A program made the translations under genes and the position numbers. This document shows positions 17,123-24,601 of a stretch of DNA of 64,000 bases, in pieces; within the stretch, counting starts at the first letter, position 1; every line of letters begins with the position of its first letter. Source of the DNA: Polaromonas sp047303325. Lineage in GTDB: Bacteria > Pseudomonadota > Gammaproteobacteria > Burkholderiales > Burkholderiaceae_C. The notes under the pieces were generated by a model. The model was not told the origin of the DNA. It saw only the letters and a program-made list of their open reading frames with translations, and made no database searches. The stretch spans positions 1 through 64,000 of the forward strand of contig NZ_JBKBEX010000001.1 in NCBI RefSeq assembly GCF_047303325.1, in the 5' to 3' direction.

Positions 17123-17992
17123 ATGACCATCCTGATCACCGGCGCCACCGGCAACGTCGGCCGCCAAGTTGTCCAGCAACTCGTCAACCGGGGCGCAGAT
17201 GTGCGGGCACTCGTTCGTGACCCCTCAAAAGCCAACTTTCCGGCGAGTGTGAATGTGGTGCAGGGCGACCTGCTCGACGTGGACTCCATGCGCCTGGCCT
17301 TCAAAGGCGTTTCCACCCTGTTTTTGCTCAATGCGGTGGTGCCCGATGAATTCACCCAGGCCCTGATTGCGCTCAACCTGGCACGCGAGGCAGGCATAGA
17401 CCGCATCGTTTACCTGTCGGTGATTCACAGCGACAAGTACCTGAACGTTCCCCACTTCGCCGGCAAGTTCGGCGTCGAGCGGATGCTGGAGCAGATGGGC
17501 TTAGCCGCCACCATCCTGCGGCCGGCCTACTTTATGGACAACGAGCACAGCATCAAAGACGTGGTGACGGGCTACGGCGTGTACCCCATGCCTATCGGAA
17601 GCAAGGGCCTGGCCATGATTGATGCGCGCGACATCGGCGAGATCGCGGCCATCGAGTTGCTGCGCCGCGAACGCGCGTCCGGCCCGCTGCCCCTGGAGCG
17701 GATCAACCTGGTCGGCCCCGACACGCTGACCGGAGACGCTGTCGCCGCGATCTGGTCCAGCGTTTTGAACCGCCCCATCACCTATGGCGGCGACGACACG
17801 GCCGCCTTCGAGAAGAACCTGCGCAACTTCATGCCCGCATGGATGGCGTATGACATGCGCCTGATGAGCGAGCGCTTCCTGACGGAGGGCATGGTTCCCG
17901 AAGCGGGCGATGTTGAGCGCCTGACCCAGCTGCTGGGCCGCCCGCTGCGCTCGTACCGCGACTTCGCCGCTGAAATTTCGGCACCGGTCTGA
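17123..17992 (+). CDS. NmrA-like NAD(P)-binding oxidoreductase (atypical SDR)
   Basis: A 289-residue Rossmann-fold protein. The N-terminal dinucleotide motif ITGATGNVGRQVVQQL (residues 4-19) is followed by RALVRDPSKA. The PAYFMDNEHS region is typical of NmrA/QOR2-type reductases or redox sensors. It is the first gene of an apparent operon with the genes at 18037, 18528 and 19227, and is divergent from a LysR regulator. The substrate is unknown; it could be a quinone or NAD(P)H-sensing reductase. Confidence 0.85.
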   Translation: MTILITGATGNVGRQVVQQLVNRGADVRALVRDPSKANFPASVNVVQGDLLDVDSMRLAFKGVSTLFLLNAVVPDEFTQALIALNLAREAGIDRIVYLSVIHSDKYLNVPHFAGKFGVERMLEQMGLAATILRPAYFMDNEHSIKDVVTGYGVYPMPIGSKGLAMIDARDIGEIAAIELLRRERASGPLPLERINLVGPDTLTGDAVAAIWSSVLNRPITYGGDDTAAFEKNLRNFMPAWMAYDMRLMSERFLTEGMVPEAGDVERLTQLLGRPLRSYRDFAAEISAPV

Positions 17993-18036
17993 GCGTTGGC
18001 CTTCAACACTTCAAAACTTCAACCAAGGAAACCATC

Positions 18037-18531
18037 ATGATCTATTCGACCGCCACCGCCCAGGTCAACCCACCAGGCGAGCTACCCCTCACGCGCGCCC
18101 AGGTGTGGGCCGGCCTGGTCCTCAAGGCGCGCGACGCGCGGCTCTTTTTGCCGCCCGGCCTTTGCACTTATTGCGAGGTCGTGGAAGAGAGCAAGACCCA
18201 CATCGTGCGCGAAGCCACCATCGCCGGCACGGACGTGCGTGAAATCATCACCTTTGAGCCGCAGACCAAGGTGACCTTCTTCCAGGCCACCGGCCCGCGC
18301 GAAGGCGCGATTGTCAACGAACTGTTTGAAGACGCATCGGGAAACCTCCAGCTTCGTTTCTATTGCTACATCGGCCTTCGCGGCAAGGAGCCGAATGGCC
18401 CCGAAGAGCAGGCCGAACAGGCGCAATTCGACAGCGACAAGGGCTACAAGGCAGCCCTGCTGTCAACGCTCAAACGCACGCGCGAATTGCTCGCCGAAGG
18501 CAAGCTGTCACTGTCAGGAGCTGCGCAATGA
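18037..18531 (+). CDS. DUF1857 / AtaL-like SRPBCC-fold protein
   Basis: A 164-residue protein of the SRPBCC (START-like) fold, DUF1857 type. Markers are the N-terminal PLTRAQVWAGLVLKARDARL, then FLPPGLCTYCEVVEE, and FQATGPREGAIVNELF. Such proteins bind hydrophobic small molecules. It lies 44 bp after the NmrA-like gene, and its stop overlaps the next ATG (atga), so it is translationally coupled to that reductase. Confidence 0.8.
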   Translation: MIYSTATAQVNPPGELPLTRAQVWAGLVLKARDARLFLPPGLCTYCEVVEESKTHIVREATIAGTDVREIITFEPQTKVTFFQATGPREGAIVNELFEDASGNLQLRFYCYIGLRGKEPNGPEEQAEQAQFDSDKGYKAALLSTLKRTRELLAEGKLSLSGAAQ

Positions 18532-19196
18532 ACGCCGTCAACACTGTGCAATCCGATCTTGCACGCCAGAAAATCCTGGTGATCGGCGCCACAGGCGGCA
18601 CGGGCCGGCTGATCGTCAAGCAAGCCCTCGCACGGGGGTTTGCGGTTCGGGTACTCGTGCGCTCACCCGCAAAGGCAAGTGGCCTGGAGGGCGCCGAGGT
18701 CTTCATCGGTGACGCCCGCGATGAAGCCGTGCTGCGCAAGGCGCTGGAGGGCCGGGATGCCGTGGTGAGCGCCCTGGGCACGCCGGTCAGCCCGTTCAAA
18801 GAGGTCACGCTCCTGTCTTCGGCAACGAAGGCGCTTGTGAACGCCATGAAGGCTGCCGGGGTCTCGCGCCTGGTGTGCATCACCGGCATGGGGGCGGGCG
18901 ACAGCGCCGGTCATGGCGGGTTAGCTTTCGACCGGCTGATTTTTCCCGCCCTCTTGCGCAAGGTGTATGCCGACAAGAACCGGCAGGAAGCGATCGTCAA
19001 GGACAGCGGCCTGGACTGGGTGCTGGTGCGTCCTTCGGTGCTGAATGACAAGCCCGCCAGGCACGAGATGCGCGCCCTCACGGATCTTTCTGGTTTTCAT
19101 GGCGGGACGATCGCCAGGGCCGACGTCGCGAGCTTTGTCCTGGACCAGGTGCACAGCAACACCTGGCTGGGCCGCGCACCGCTTATTAGCTGGTGA
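18528..19196 (+). CDS. NAD(P)H-binding oxidoreductase (atypical SDR)
   Basis: A 222-residue Rossmann-fold protein with the glycine-rich motif VIGATGGTGRLIVKQAL near residue 18 and RVLVRSPAKASGLEG after the second strand. The internal YADKNRQEAIVKDSGLDWVL and VRPSVLND are typical of NAD(P)H-binding biliverdin-reductase-B-like SDRs. The start overlaps the previous stop by 4 bp and is preferred over longer in-frame starts for that reason. Third gene of the LysR-linked operon. Confidence 0.85.
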   Translation: MNAVNTVQSDLARQKILVIGATGGTGRLIVKQALARGFAVRVLVRSPAKASGLEGAEVFIGDARDEAVLRKALEGRDAVVSALGTPVSPFKEVTLLSSATKALVNAMKAAGVSRLVCITGMGAGDSAGHGGLAFDRLIFPALLRKVYADKNRQEAIVKDSGLDWVLVRPSVLNDKPARHEMRALTDLSGFHGGTIARADVASFVLDQVHSNTWLGRAPLISW

Positions 19197-19226
19197 ACCG
19201 CACTAACTCTCAACAAGGAAGCAAAC

Positions 19227-19703
19227 ATGAAATCCGCCGCAGCAATAGTAGCCACGACGATTGAGGCATCCAGGGAAAAGACCTTCCTGCATATCGTCCC
19301 TATAGCCCTCGCATCGATCTTTACCGGGTACGGCCCGCTCCCGTCGGTAACGAAGACGCTGAACCAGACCGGCCCGTGGGATGCCGCGGGCCGGACCCGA
19401 ACCGTGGTCTTCTCTGACGGAAGTTCCGCCCGGGAGACACTGACAAGCTACGAATACCCGAGCCGCTTCGCCTACCGCATCACGGAATTCACGGGGGTGC
19501 TGCGCTTTCTCGCCAGCGAGGCACGCGGCGAGTGGTGGTTCGAAAGCGTGCCGGGCCGTTCCGCAACGTCTATTCGCTGGCGCTACGAGTTCATCAGCCG
19601 ATCGGCCATCCTGAAGCCTCTGGTCAGCCTCTTTACGCGGAGCTTGTGGCGTGGGTATATGGGTAAGGCGCTGCGTTTATCCAAGGCGCAGGTGGAGGGC
19701 TAG
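19227..19703 (+). CDS. SRPBCC-family protein (polyketide cyclase/dehydrase-like)
   Basis: A 158-residue START-fold protein. TTIEASREKTFLHIVPIALA resembles the N-terminus of polyketide cyclase/SRPBCC proteins, and later ITEFTGVLRFLASEARGEWW and SIRWRYEFISRS form the sheet of the fold. A caaggaagc site precedes the ATG. It is the fourth gene of the operon that begins at 17123, with 30 bp spacing, and has no catalytic signature that would fix its ligand. Confidence 0.75.
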   Translation: MKSAAAIVATTIEASREKTFLHIVPIALASIFTGYGPLPSVTKTLNQTGPWDAAGRTRTVVFSDGSSARETLTSYEYPSRFAYRITEFTGVLRFLASEARGEWWFESVPGRSATSIRWRYEFISRSAILKPLVSLFTRSLWRGYMGKALRLSKAQVEG

Positions 19704-19764
19704 CAAGGCGAACTGTTTGTGCATACGCGCGGGAATAGCCGGGGTAGCCGGGGCAGCCGCCGGT

Positions 19765-19796
19765 AAGATGACCGTTTTCGGCCAGAAGCAGACATC
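19765..19796. repeat. Dispersed palindromic intergenic repeat
   Basis: Reads gatgaccgttttcggccaga followed by agcagacatc, in the same orientation as the copy ending at 14726. It lies between the SRPBCC gene and the GreA-like gene. Confidence 0.6.
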
Positions 19797-19955
19797 AGAA
19801 CCCGCAGGGCGCATTTATAGTGCTTCGGCGCAGCACGGTAGGCGGCAAGAATGAACGCTGACGGCGCACTGCCGAAAGTGCAATCGGGTCGACGGCTGGA
19901 GGAGCCTTCATAATTAAGGCCTTCCCCCGCTTGTTTGAGATGCCTACCTTCCGTC

Positions 19956-20438
19956 ATGAATAAATTCTCGCTGCAACAACAGGTGCTGAAACGGCTCGCC
20001 GAAGACCTGCTGCAAGCCGAAGATGCAGTGCGGGTGGCACACGAAACGGCGACCCACGCAGAAAATATCGCCGAAAACAAATACGACACATTGGGACTCG
20101 AAGCCGCCTACCTGGCCACCGGCCAAGTTCGGCGCGCCGAAGCCATCCGCCAGGCGATGGCCAAGTGGCGCCAATTCCGCCCGCGTCCCTACGACGCCAG
20201 CAAAGGGATACAGCTCGGCGCGCTGGTCTGCCTGGTCGATTCCGACGACAAGCAGCAACAGCTCTTTCTCGGCCCGGATGGGGGCAGCATGCAGTTGGGC
20301 AGCGGCACTCAGCTGGTTCAGGTCATCAGCATGGAAGCCCCTTTGGGCAGGGCCATGCTGGGCAAATGCGAGGGTGATGATGTGTCGATACAGGTCGCTG
20401 CAATCGGACAGCAGTTTGAGGTGCTGCGGGTTCATTGA
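19956..20438 (+). CDS. GreA/GreB-like transcription elongation factor homologue
   Basis: A 160-residue protein. The N-terminal half is a helical hairpin (MNKFSLQQQVLKRLAEDLLQ then AEDAVRVAHETATHAENIAE). The C-terminal half matches the FKBP-like Gre domain pattern: IQLGALVCLVDSDDKQQQLF, GGSMQLGSG, and MEAPLGRAMLGKCEGDDVSI. In Gre factors a coiled-coil enters the RNA polymerase secondary channel. Here the hairpin is short and its acidic tip is not obvious, so this may be a Gre-fold regulator rather than a cleavage factor. The ATG at 19956 begins the coiled-coil. Confidence 0.7.
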   Translation: MNKFSLQQQVLKRLAEDLLQAEDAVRVAHETATHAENIAENKYDTLGLEAAYLATGQVRRAEAIRQAMAKWRQFRPRPYDASKGIQLGALVCLVDSDDKQQQLFLGPDGGSMQLGSGTQLVQVISMEAPLGRAMLGKCEGDDVSIQVAAIGQQFEVLRVH

Positions 20439-20455
20439 GCCGTAAACGACTCATC

Positions 20456-20480
20456 TGGGCCCAAAGCGGTCTTTGCACAT
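20456..20480. repeat. Partial copy of the dispersed palindromic repeat
   Basis: Reads tgggcccaaagcggtctttg. It keeps the gggcc...aagcgg core but not the full hairpin, and sits between the GreA-like gene and the GST remnant. Confidence 0.4.
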
Positions 20481-20509
20481 CCTTCCACGCAAACCTTCAT
20501 TTCAGGCGG

Positions 20510-20611
20510 CAGGCTGGAGAGCTCGGGCCTGCTGGAACAACATCCGACGCTGTCGGCCTATATCGCGCGCGGCGTGGCGCGGCCGGCTTACCGGCGGGCC
20601 TTTGAGGCGCA
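20510..20611 (+). pseudogene. Glutathione S-transferase 3' remnant
   Basis: These 102 bp align without gaps to 14477..14578, the end of the GST gene at 13941. In frame they give RLESSGLLEQHPTLSAYIAR then GVARPAYRRAFEAQ, against RLESSGLLTQYPTLSAYVAR then AVARPAYQRAFAAQ in the intact gene. No start or N-terminal GST domain precedes it. The differences at both codon and protein level suggest an old paralogue that lost its 5' part. Confidence 0.8.
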
Positions 20612-20635
20612 ACATTGCGTGTGCGCCTTGGAAAC

Positions 20636-21637
20636 TTACTCCGCCGTCTCGCCCGAATCCTTGATCACTTTCCCCCAGCGCGCCATTTCCGCCTGAACAT
20701 AGGCTTTGTGGCCGGCTGCGCTGAGCCTGGCATCGGTCACAAGATGCAAGCCCAGCGCTTCCTGGCGCTTGATCAGGTCCGGGTCCTTGAGGGCTTCGCG
20801 CAGCGCGGCATTGAGCCTGGCCAGAACCTCCGGCGGTGTGCCGCGCGGCGCATACACGCCATGCCAGACCGTCACGTTAAAGTCCGCGAGGCCGGCTTCG
20901 GCCAATGTGGGCGTTTGCGCCAGTGAGGGCAGGCTCAGGCGCTCCTTGCTGCTGACGCCATACACCTTCACTTTTTTGCCCTCGATTTGCGGCACGGCGT
21001 TGGTCGCCTGTTCGCACATCAGGTCTACCTGCCCGCCTATCAAATCCGTCATGGCGGGGGCGGTTCCCTTGTAGGGGACCGCCACCATTTTGGACTTGAG
21101 CGCACTTTGCAGCATCAAGCCGCACAGGTGTGAAGCCGACCCGACACCCGCGTTGGCCAGGTTCACACGGCCGCCGGAATCCGCGATCCATTTGCGCAGT
21201 TCGGCAAGGTTGTTGGCCGCGAGTGTCGTGCGGCCGATCAGCACGGAGGGCGCTTCGTTGACCAGGCCCAGGTACTCGAAGTCCTTGAGGGTGTCATAGG
21301 GCAGTTTTTTATAAAGGGCCGGGGCGGTTGCAAGGCCGATGTGATGCACCAGCAGGGTATAGCCGTCGGCCTTGGCGCGGGCAACGCGCGCCGCGCCAAT
21401 GGTTCCGCCGGCGCCGGCGGTGTTGTCGACGATGACGGTCTGGCCCAGCGGCTTGCGCAGTGCTTCGGCCAGGTCGCGCGCGATTTTGTCGCTGGGCCCG
21501 CCGGCGGCGAAGGGCACGACCAGCGTTACCGGCTTGTCCGGGTATTGCGCCCAAACCGCCGACACACCCGACACCGCCGACAGGACCAGCAACACCGAAA
21601 CAAGAACCCGTTTGAACATCCACTTATTGTTCTTCAT
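20636..21637 (-). CDS. Bug-family (TctC-like) periplasmic solute-binding protein
   Basis: A 333-residue periplasmic receptor with a signal peptide (MKNNKWMFKRVLVSVLLVLS, cleaved near VWAQ). The mature start YPDKPVTLVVPFAAGGPSDK and the motif GTIGAARVARAKADGYTLLV are diagnostic of Bug receptors of tripartite tricarboxylate transporters. The ATG at 21637 is chosen for its aaaggagac site and signal peptide; an in-frame ATG 27 bp upstream lacks both. It lies downstream of the tartrate dehydratase gene, suggesting a hydroxy-dicarboxylate ligand. The membrane partners TctA/TctB are not in the window. Confidence 0.9.
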   Translation of the reverse strand: MKNNKWMFKRVLVSVLLVLSAVSGVSAVWAQYPDKPVTLVVPFAAGGPSDKIARDLAEALRKPLGQTVIVDNTAGAGGTIGAARVARAKADGYTLLVHHIGLATAPALYKKLPYDTLKDFEYLGLVNEAPSVLIGRTTLAANNLAELRKWIADSGGRVNLANAGVGSASHLCGLMLQSALKSKMVAVPYKGTAPAMTDLIGGQVDLMCEQATNAVPQIEGKKVKVYGVSSKERLSLPSLAQTPTLAEAGLADFNVTVWHGVYAPRGTPPEVLARLNAALREALKDPDLIKRQEALGLHLVTDARLSAAGHKAYVQAEMARWGKVIKDSGETAE

Positions 21638-21694
21638 GTTTTGTCTCCTTTTGTAGTCGTTCACCGCCGACCGCTATCCGCCAATCGCTCATCA

Positions 21695-21729
21695 CTAATG
21701 GCTAATGGCTAATGGCTAATGGCTAATGG
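21695..21729. repeat. Tandem heptamer repeat (ctaatgg)x5
   Basis: Five perfect copies of ctaatgg between the tarD stop and the Bug-receptor start, about 60-90 bp upstream of the receptor ATG. Confidence 0.85.
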
Positions 21730-21752
21730 CAAATCGTTGGCCGCCAGCAGCA

Positions 21753-22916
21753 TCAGGCGGAAAGGGCTTGCATCTGCGCGTAAAGGTCCGCCTTGCCTTC
21801 AAAGCCAATACCAGGCAGTTCAGGCAAGCTTACATGGCCGTCGATCACCTTGACGCCATCGGGGAAACCGCCGTAGGGCTGGAACAGGTCGGGATAGCTT
21901 TCGTTTCCGCCAAGGCCCAGGCCGGCTGCGATGTTGAGGGACATCTGGTGCCCGCCATGGGGAATGCAACGCGCGGGCGACCATCCGAACTGCTTGAGCA
22001 CGTCGAGCGTGCGCAGGTATTCAACCAGGCCATAGGACAGCGCGCAGTCGAATTGCAGCCAGTCGCGATCGGGGCGCATGCCGCCATAACGCAGGAGGTT
22101 GCGAGCGTCCTGGTGCGAGAACAGGTTCTCGCCGGTGGCCATGGGGCCGGGATAGAACTCTGAAATTGCCGCCTGCAAGGCGTAGTCGAGCGGGTCGCCG
22201 ATCTCCTCGTACCAGAACAGCGGAAACTCGCGGAGCATCTTGGCATAAGCAATGCCGGTTTCCAGGTCGAAGCGGCCGTTGGCATCCACCGCAAGCCGGC
22301 CCTCTGAGCCGATCTCTTTCAAGACCGCCTCAATGCGCGCCCGGTCTTCATCGATGGAGGCGCCGCCTATCTTCATCTTGACCACGTTGTAGCCGCGATC
22401 CAGGTAGCTGCGCATCTCGGCGCAGAGCGCCTCGTTGCCTTTGCCCGGGTAGTAATAGCCGCCGGCAGCGTAGACAAAAACGCGCGGATTGGCCTCGCGC
22501 CCATGCCGCTCGGCCAGCATGCGGAACAGGGGTTTACCCTCGATCTTGGCGACCGCATCCCAGACCGCCATATCAAGCGTGCCCACGGCAACGGAGCGTT
22601 CGCCATGGCCGCCGGGTTTTTCGTTGCTCATGGCGGCCGCCCAGACCTTGGCGGGGTCGATGTTGGTGCCTTTGGCGTCGATCAGGCTTTCGGGTGCCGC
22701 GTCAAGAATGCGGCCGAGGAAGCGCTCGCGGATCAGCCCACCCTGCCCGTAACGGCCGTTGGAGTTAAACCCGTAGCCCACCACCGGCTTGCCGTCACGG
22801 ATTACGTCGGTGATGACGGCCACCAGGCTTAAGGTCATCTTGCTGAAGTCGATGTAGGCGTTGCGGATGGGGGAACTGATGGGGAGGGTCTTCTCCCTGA
22901 TTTCAACGATTCTCAT
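21753..22916 (-). CDS. tarD: D(-)-tartrate dehydratase, enolase superfamily
   Basis: A 387-residue enolase-superfamily enzyme predicted to dehydrate D-tartrate to oxaloacetate with Mg2+. The sequence closely recalls the characterised Bradyrhizobium TarD from the N-terminus onward (PISSPIRNAYIDF, NSNGRYGQGGLIRERF). Catalytic features are in place: K180-x-K182 (VVKMKIGG), metal ligands D211 (DANGRF), E237 (WYEEIGDP) and E263 (TGENLF), and histidine H320 (CIPHGGHQ). It is followed on the same strand by the Bug receptor and preceded by a divergent LysR gene, consistent with an inducible tartrate-use unit. Confidence 0.87.
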   Translation of the reverse strand: MRIVEIREKTLPISSPIRNAYIDFSKMTLSLVAVITDVIRDGKPVVGYGFNSNGRYGQGGLIRERFLGRILDAAPESLIDAKGTNIDPAKVWAAAMSNEKPGGHGERSVAVGTLDMAVWDAVAKIEGKPLFRMLAERHGREANPRVFVYAAGGYYYPGKGNEALCAEMRSYLDRGYNVVKMKIGGASIDEDRARIEAVLKEIGSEGRLAVDANGRFDLETGIAYAKMLREFPLFWYEEIGDPLDYALQAAISEFYPGPMATGENLFSHQDARNLLRYGGMRPDRDWLQFDCALSYGLVEYLRTLDVLKQFGWSPARCIPHGGHQMSLNIAAGLGLGGNESYPDLFQPYGGFPDGVKVIDGHVSLPELPGIGFEGKADLYAQMQALSA

Positions 22917-23021
22917 GGCGGTCTCTATGACGGGTTGTGATGATGGTCGTTATGATCGCGAAGGCTGCCGCATTTGACCAATGCTGTTTTTCTTTTCTTC
23001 AATGCTTTCAAAGCACCGGGC

Positions 23022-23933
23022 ATGAATTTCTCCTGGCTAGAAGACTTTTCCGCGCTGGCCGCGACGGGTAACTTCTCCCGCGCGGCCGAAGAGCGCCACA
23101 TGACGCAGCCTGCTTTCGGACGCCGGGTGCGCGCCCTGGAAGAGTGGATAGGCACGGAGCTGTTTGACAGAAGCTCGCAGCCAGTCCGGCTGACCGAAGC
23201 CGGACGGTGGTTTCAGGGCGTTGCCAATGATTTGACGGCCCAGGTGGCCCGCGTGCCGGGCGAGGCCAGGATCATTGCGGAAGCCAGTTCACATTCCCTG
23301 CGCTTTGCCGCAACGCACGCGCTGTCGTTTACCTTTATGCCGGCCTGGCTGCGGAGTTTTGAAGCGCACACCATGGCCGGAACCATGCACCTGGAGTCCG
23401 ACGTGCTGGCGCGCTGCGAGGCGCTGATGGAGCAAAGCAAGGTGCAGTTTGTGGTGTGCCATGCCCACCCTGACGCGCCGGGCGGCCTTGAGGCCGGCGG
23501 TTTTCCCTCGATTCAAATTGGCGCCGACTACCTGATGCCGGTGACGGCGCTTGATGCCTCAGGCCGGCCCCTGCACGCACTGAAAACGGGCAAGACGCCG
23601 GTATCCCTTCTCGGCTACAGCGCCGAATCGGGGCTTGGCCGCATCCTGCGCGAAACAAGGTTTGAGGCCATGGAGAAGGTCTCCACACAAACAGTGTTCA
23701 CCGCGCACCTGGCCTCTGTGTTGAGAACCATGGTCCTCGAAGGCCGCGGCGTGGCATGGCTGCCGCAAACACTGATTCACGACGACCTGGCAACGGGCCG
23801 TGTGGTCGAAGCGGGAGTGCCTGCGTTGCGCGTTCCGCTGGAGATCAGGCTCTTCCGCTCCCGCAATGCAATGGGGCGGGCCGCGGAGGCGCTTTGGGAG
23901 GCTGTGACGAGGGCGGGGGGCCCTGCTTCCTGA
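23022..23933 (+). CDS. LysR-family regulator, probable regulator of tarD
   Basis: A 303-residue LysR protein with helix-turn-helix FSALAATGNFSRAAEERHMT then QPAFGRRVRALEEWIG (residues 8-42) and a C-terminal effector domain. MNFSWLEDF at 23022 is the usual LysR start; the frame is open 48 bp further. The gene is divergent from tarD with about 100 bp between starts, the standard position for an autoregulated activator responding to the substrate. Confidence 0.87.
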   Translation: MNFSWLEDFSALAATGNFSRAAEERHMTQPAFGRRVRALEEWIGTELFDRSSQPVRLTEAGRWFQGVANDLTAQVARVPGEARIIAEASSHSLRFAATHALSFTFMPAWLRSFEAHTMAGTMHLESDVLARCEALMEQSKVQFVVCHAHPDAPGGLEAGGFPSIQIGADYLMPVTALDASGRPLHALKTGKTPVSLLGYSAESGLGRILRETRFEAMEKVSTQTVFTAHLASVLRTMVLEGRGVAWLPQTLIHDDLATGRVVEAGVPALRVPLEIRLFRSRNAMGRAAEALWEAVTRAGGPAS

Positions 23934-23980
23934 CGCCCCTCGCGTCCGCTACTGGCTTAAGTCGCAACCGGCCCAAGCCG

Positions 23981-24382
23981 TCATCGGGTCGCTGCACGGC
24001 GCACCCGCTCCATCGCTTCCGCAGAGGCGCTAAAGCCGAGTTTGGAGAAAAACTCGCGCGCTCCTTCGCGCCCCGCACGAAGTACCCACGTCACCTGCGG
24101 TTCGTCGCCGACGATTCGCTCAACCAGCTGGGTCCCAATGCCTTGACCCCGGCAAGACGCTTCCACCACGACCATGGAAAGATACCCATTGGACAAGCCG
24201 TCGGTGATGGCCCGGGCGAACCCGATGACTCGGCTCCCGTCCACAGCGACGATGACCCGCTGGGATGCAACGACCAGTTCTCGTAAATAGTCCATCGAAG
24301 GAATTCGATGCTGCCATCCATTGGCAGTTAGAAGCCGAAACACGTCTGAGGCATCGGCCTGCTGAAAGGATCTGATTTGCAT
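23981..24382 (-). CDS. GNAT-family N-acetyltransferase
   Basis: A 133-residue acetyltransferase. It begins MQIRSFQQADASDVFRLLTA. The acetyl-CoA binding motif A is YLSMVVVEASCRGQGIGTQL (QGIGT is the R/QxxGxG/A loop), and motif B ends EGAREFFSKLGF. The start lies at the edge of a copy of the dispersed atgtccgc repeat, so the repeat forms part of its leader. The frame is open upstream, but the family N-terminus starts here. The substrate is unknown. Confidence 0.85.
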   Translation of the reverse strand: MQIRSFQQADASDVFRLLTANGWQHRIPSMDYLRELVVASQRVIVAVDGSRVIGFARAITDGLSNGYLSMVVVEASCRGQGIGTQLVERIVGDEPQVTWVLRAGREGAREFFSKLGFSASAEAMERVRRAATR

Positions 24383-24408
24383 AAATGTCCGCTTCTGGGC
24401 GAGAGTCG
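24382..24408. repeat. Dispersed palindromic intergenic repeat
   Basis: Reads aaatgtccgcttctgggcga. Same family as the copies at 15585 and 27748; it overlaps the translation start region of the GNAT gene. Confidence 0.55.
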
Positions 24409-24601
24409 TCGGGCCGGGCCAAGGCACTGGCAGAATGCTTGTCATTCGATCGGCGACTGTAGACCCATATGGGTGAACATCCAGGAAGCGCCCCCTCAAA
24501 TGCGCCAATGGACTACCTCCGGCACGCCACTTCGCCATTCTCAACAAGACCCCGACATCAGCTGAATATCAGCCAAGCACAGGCCAAGGGATTCCACACG
24601 C

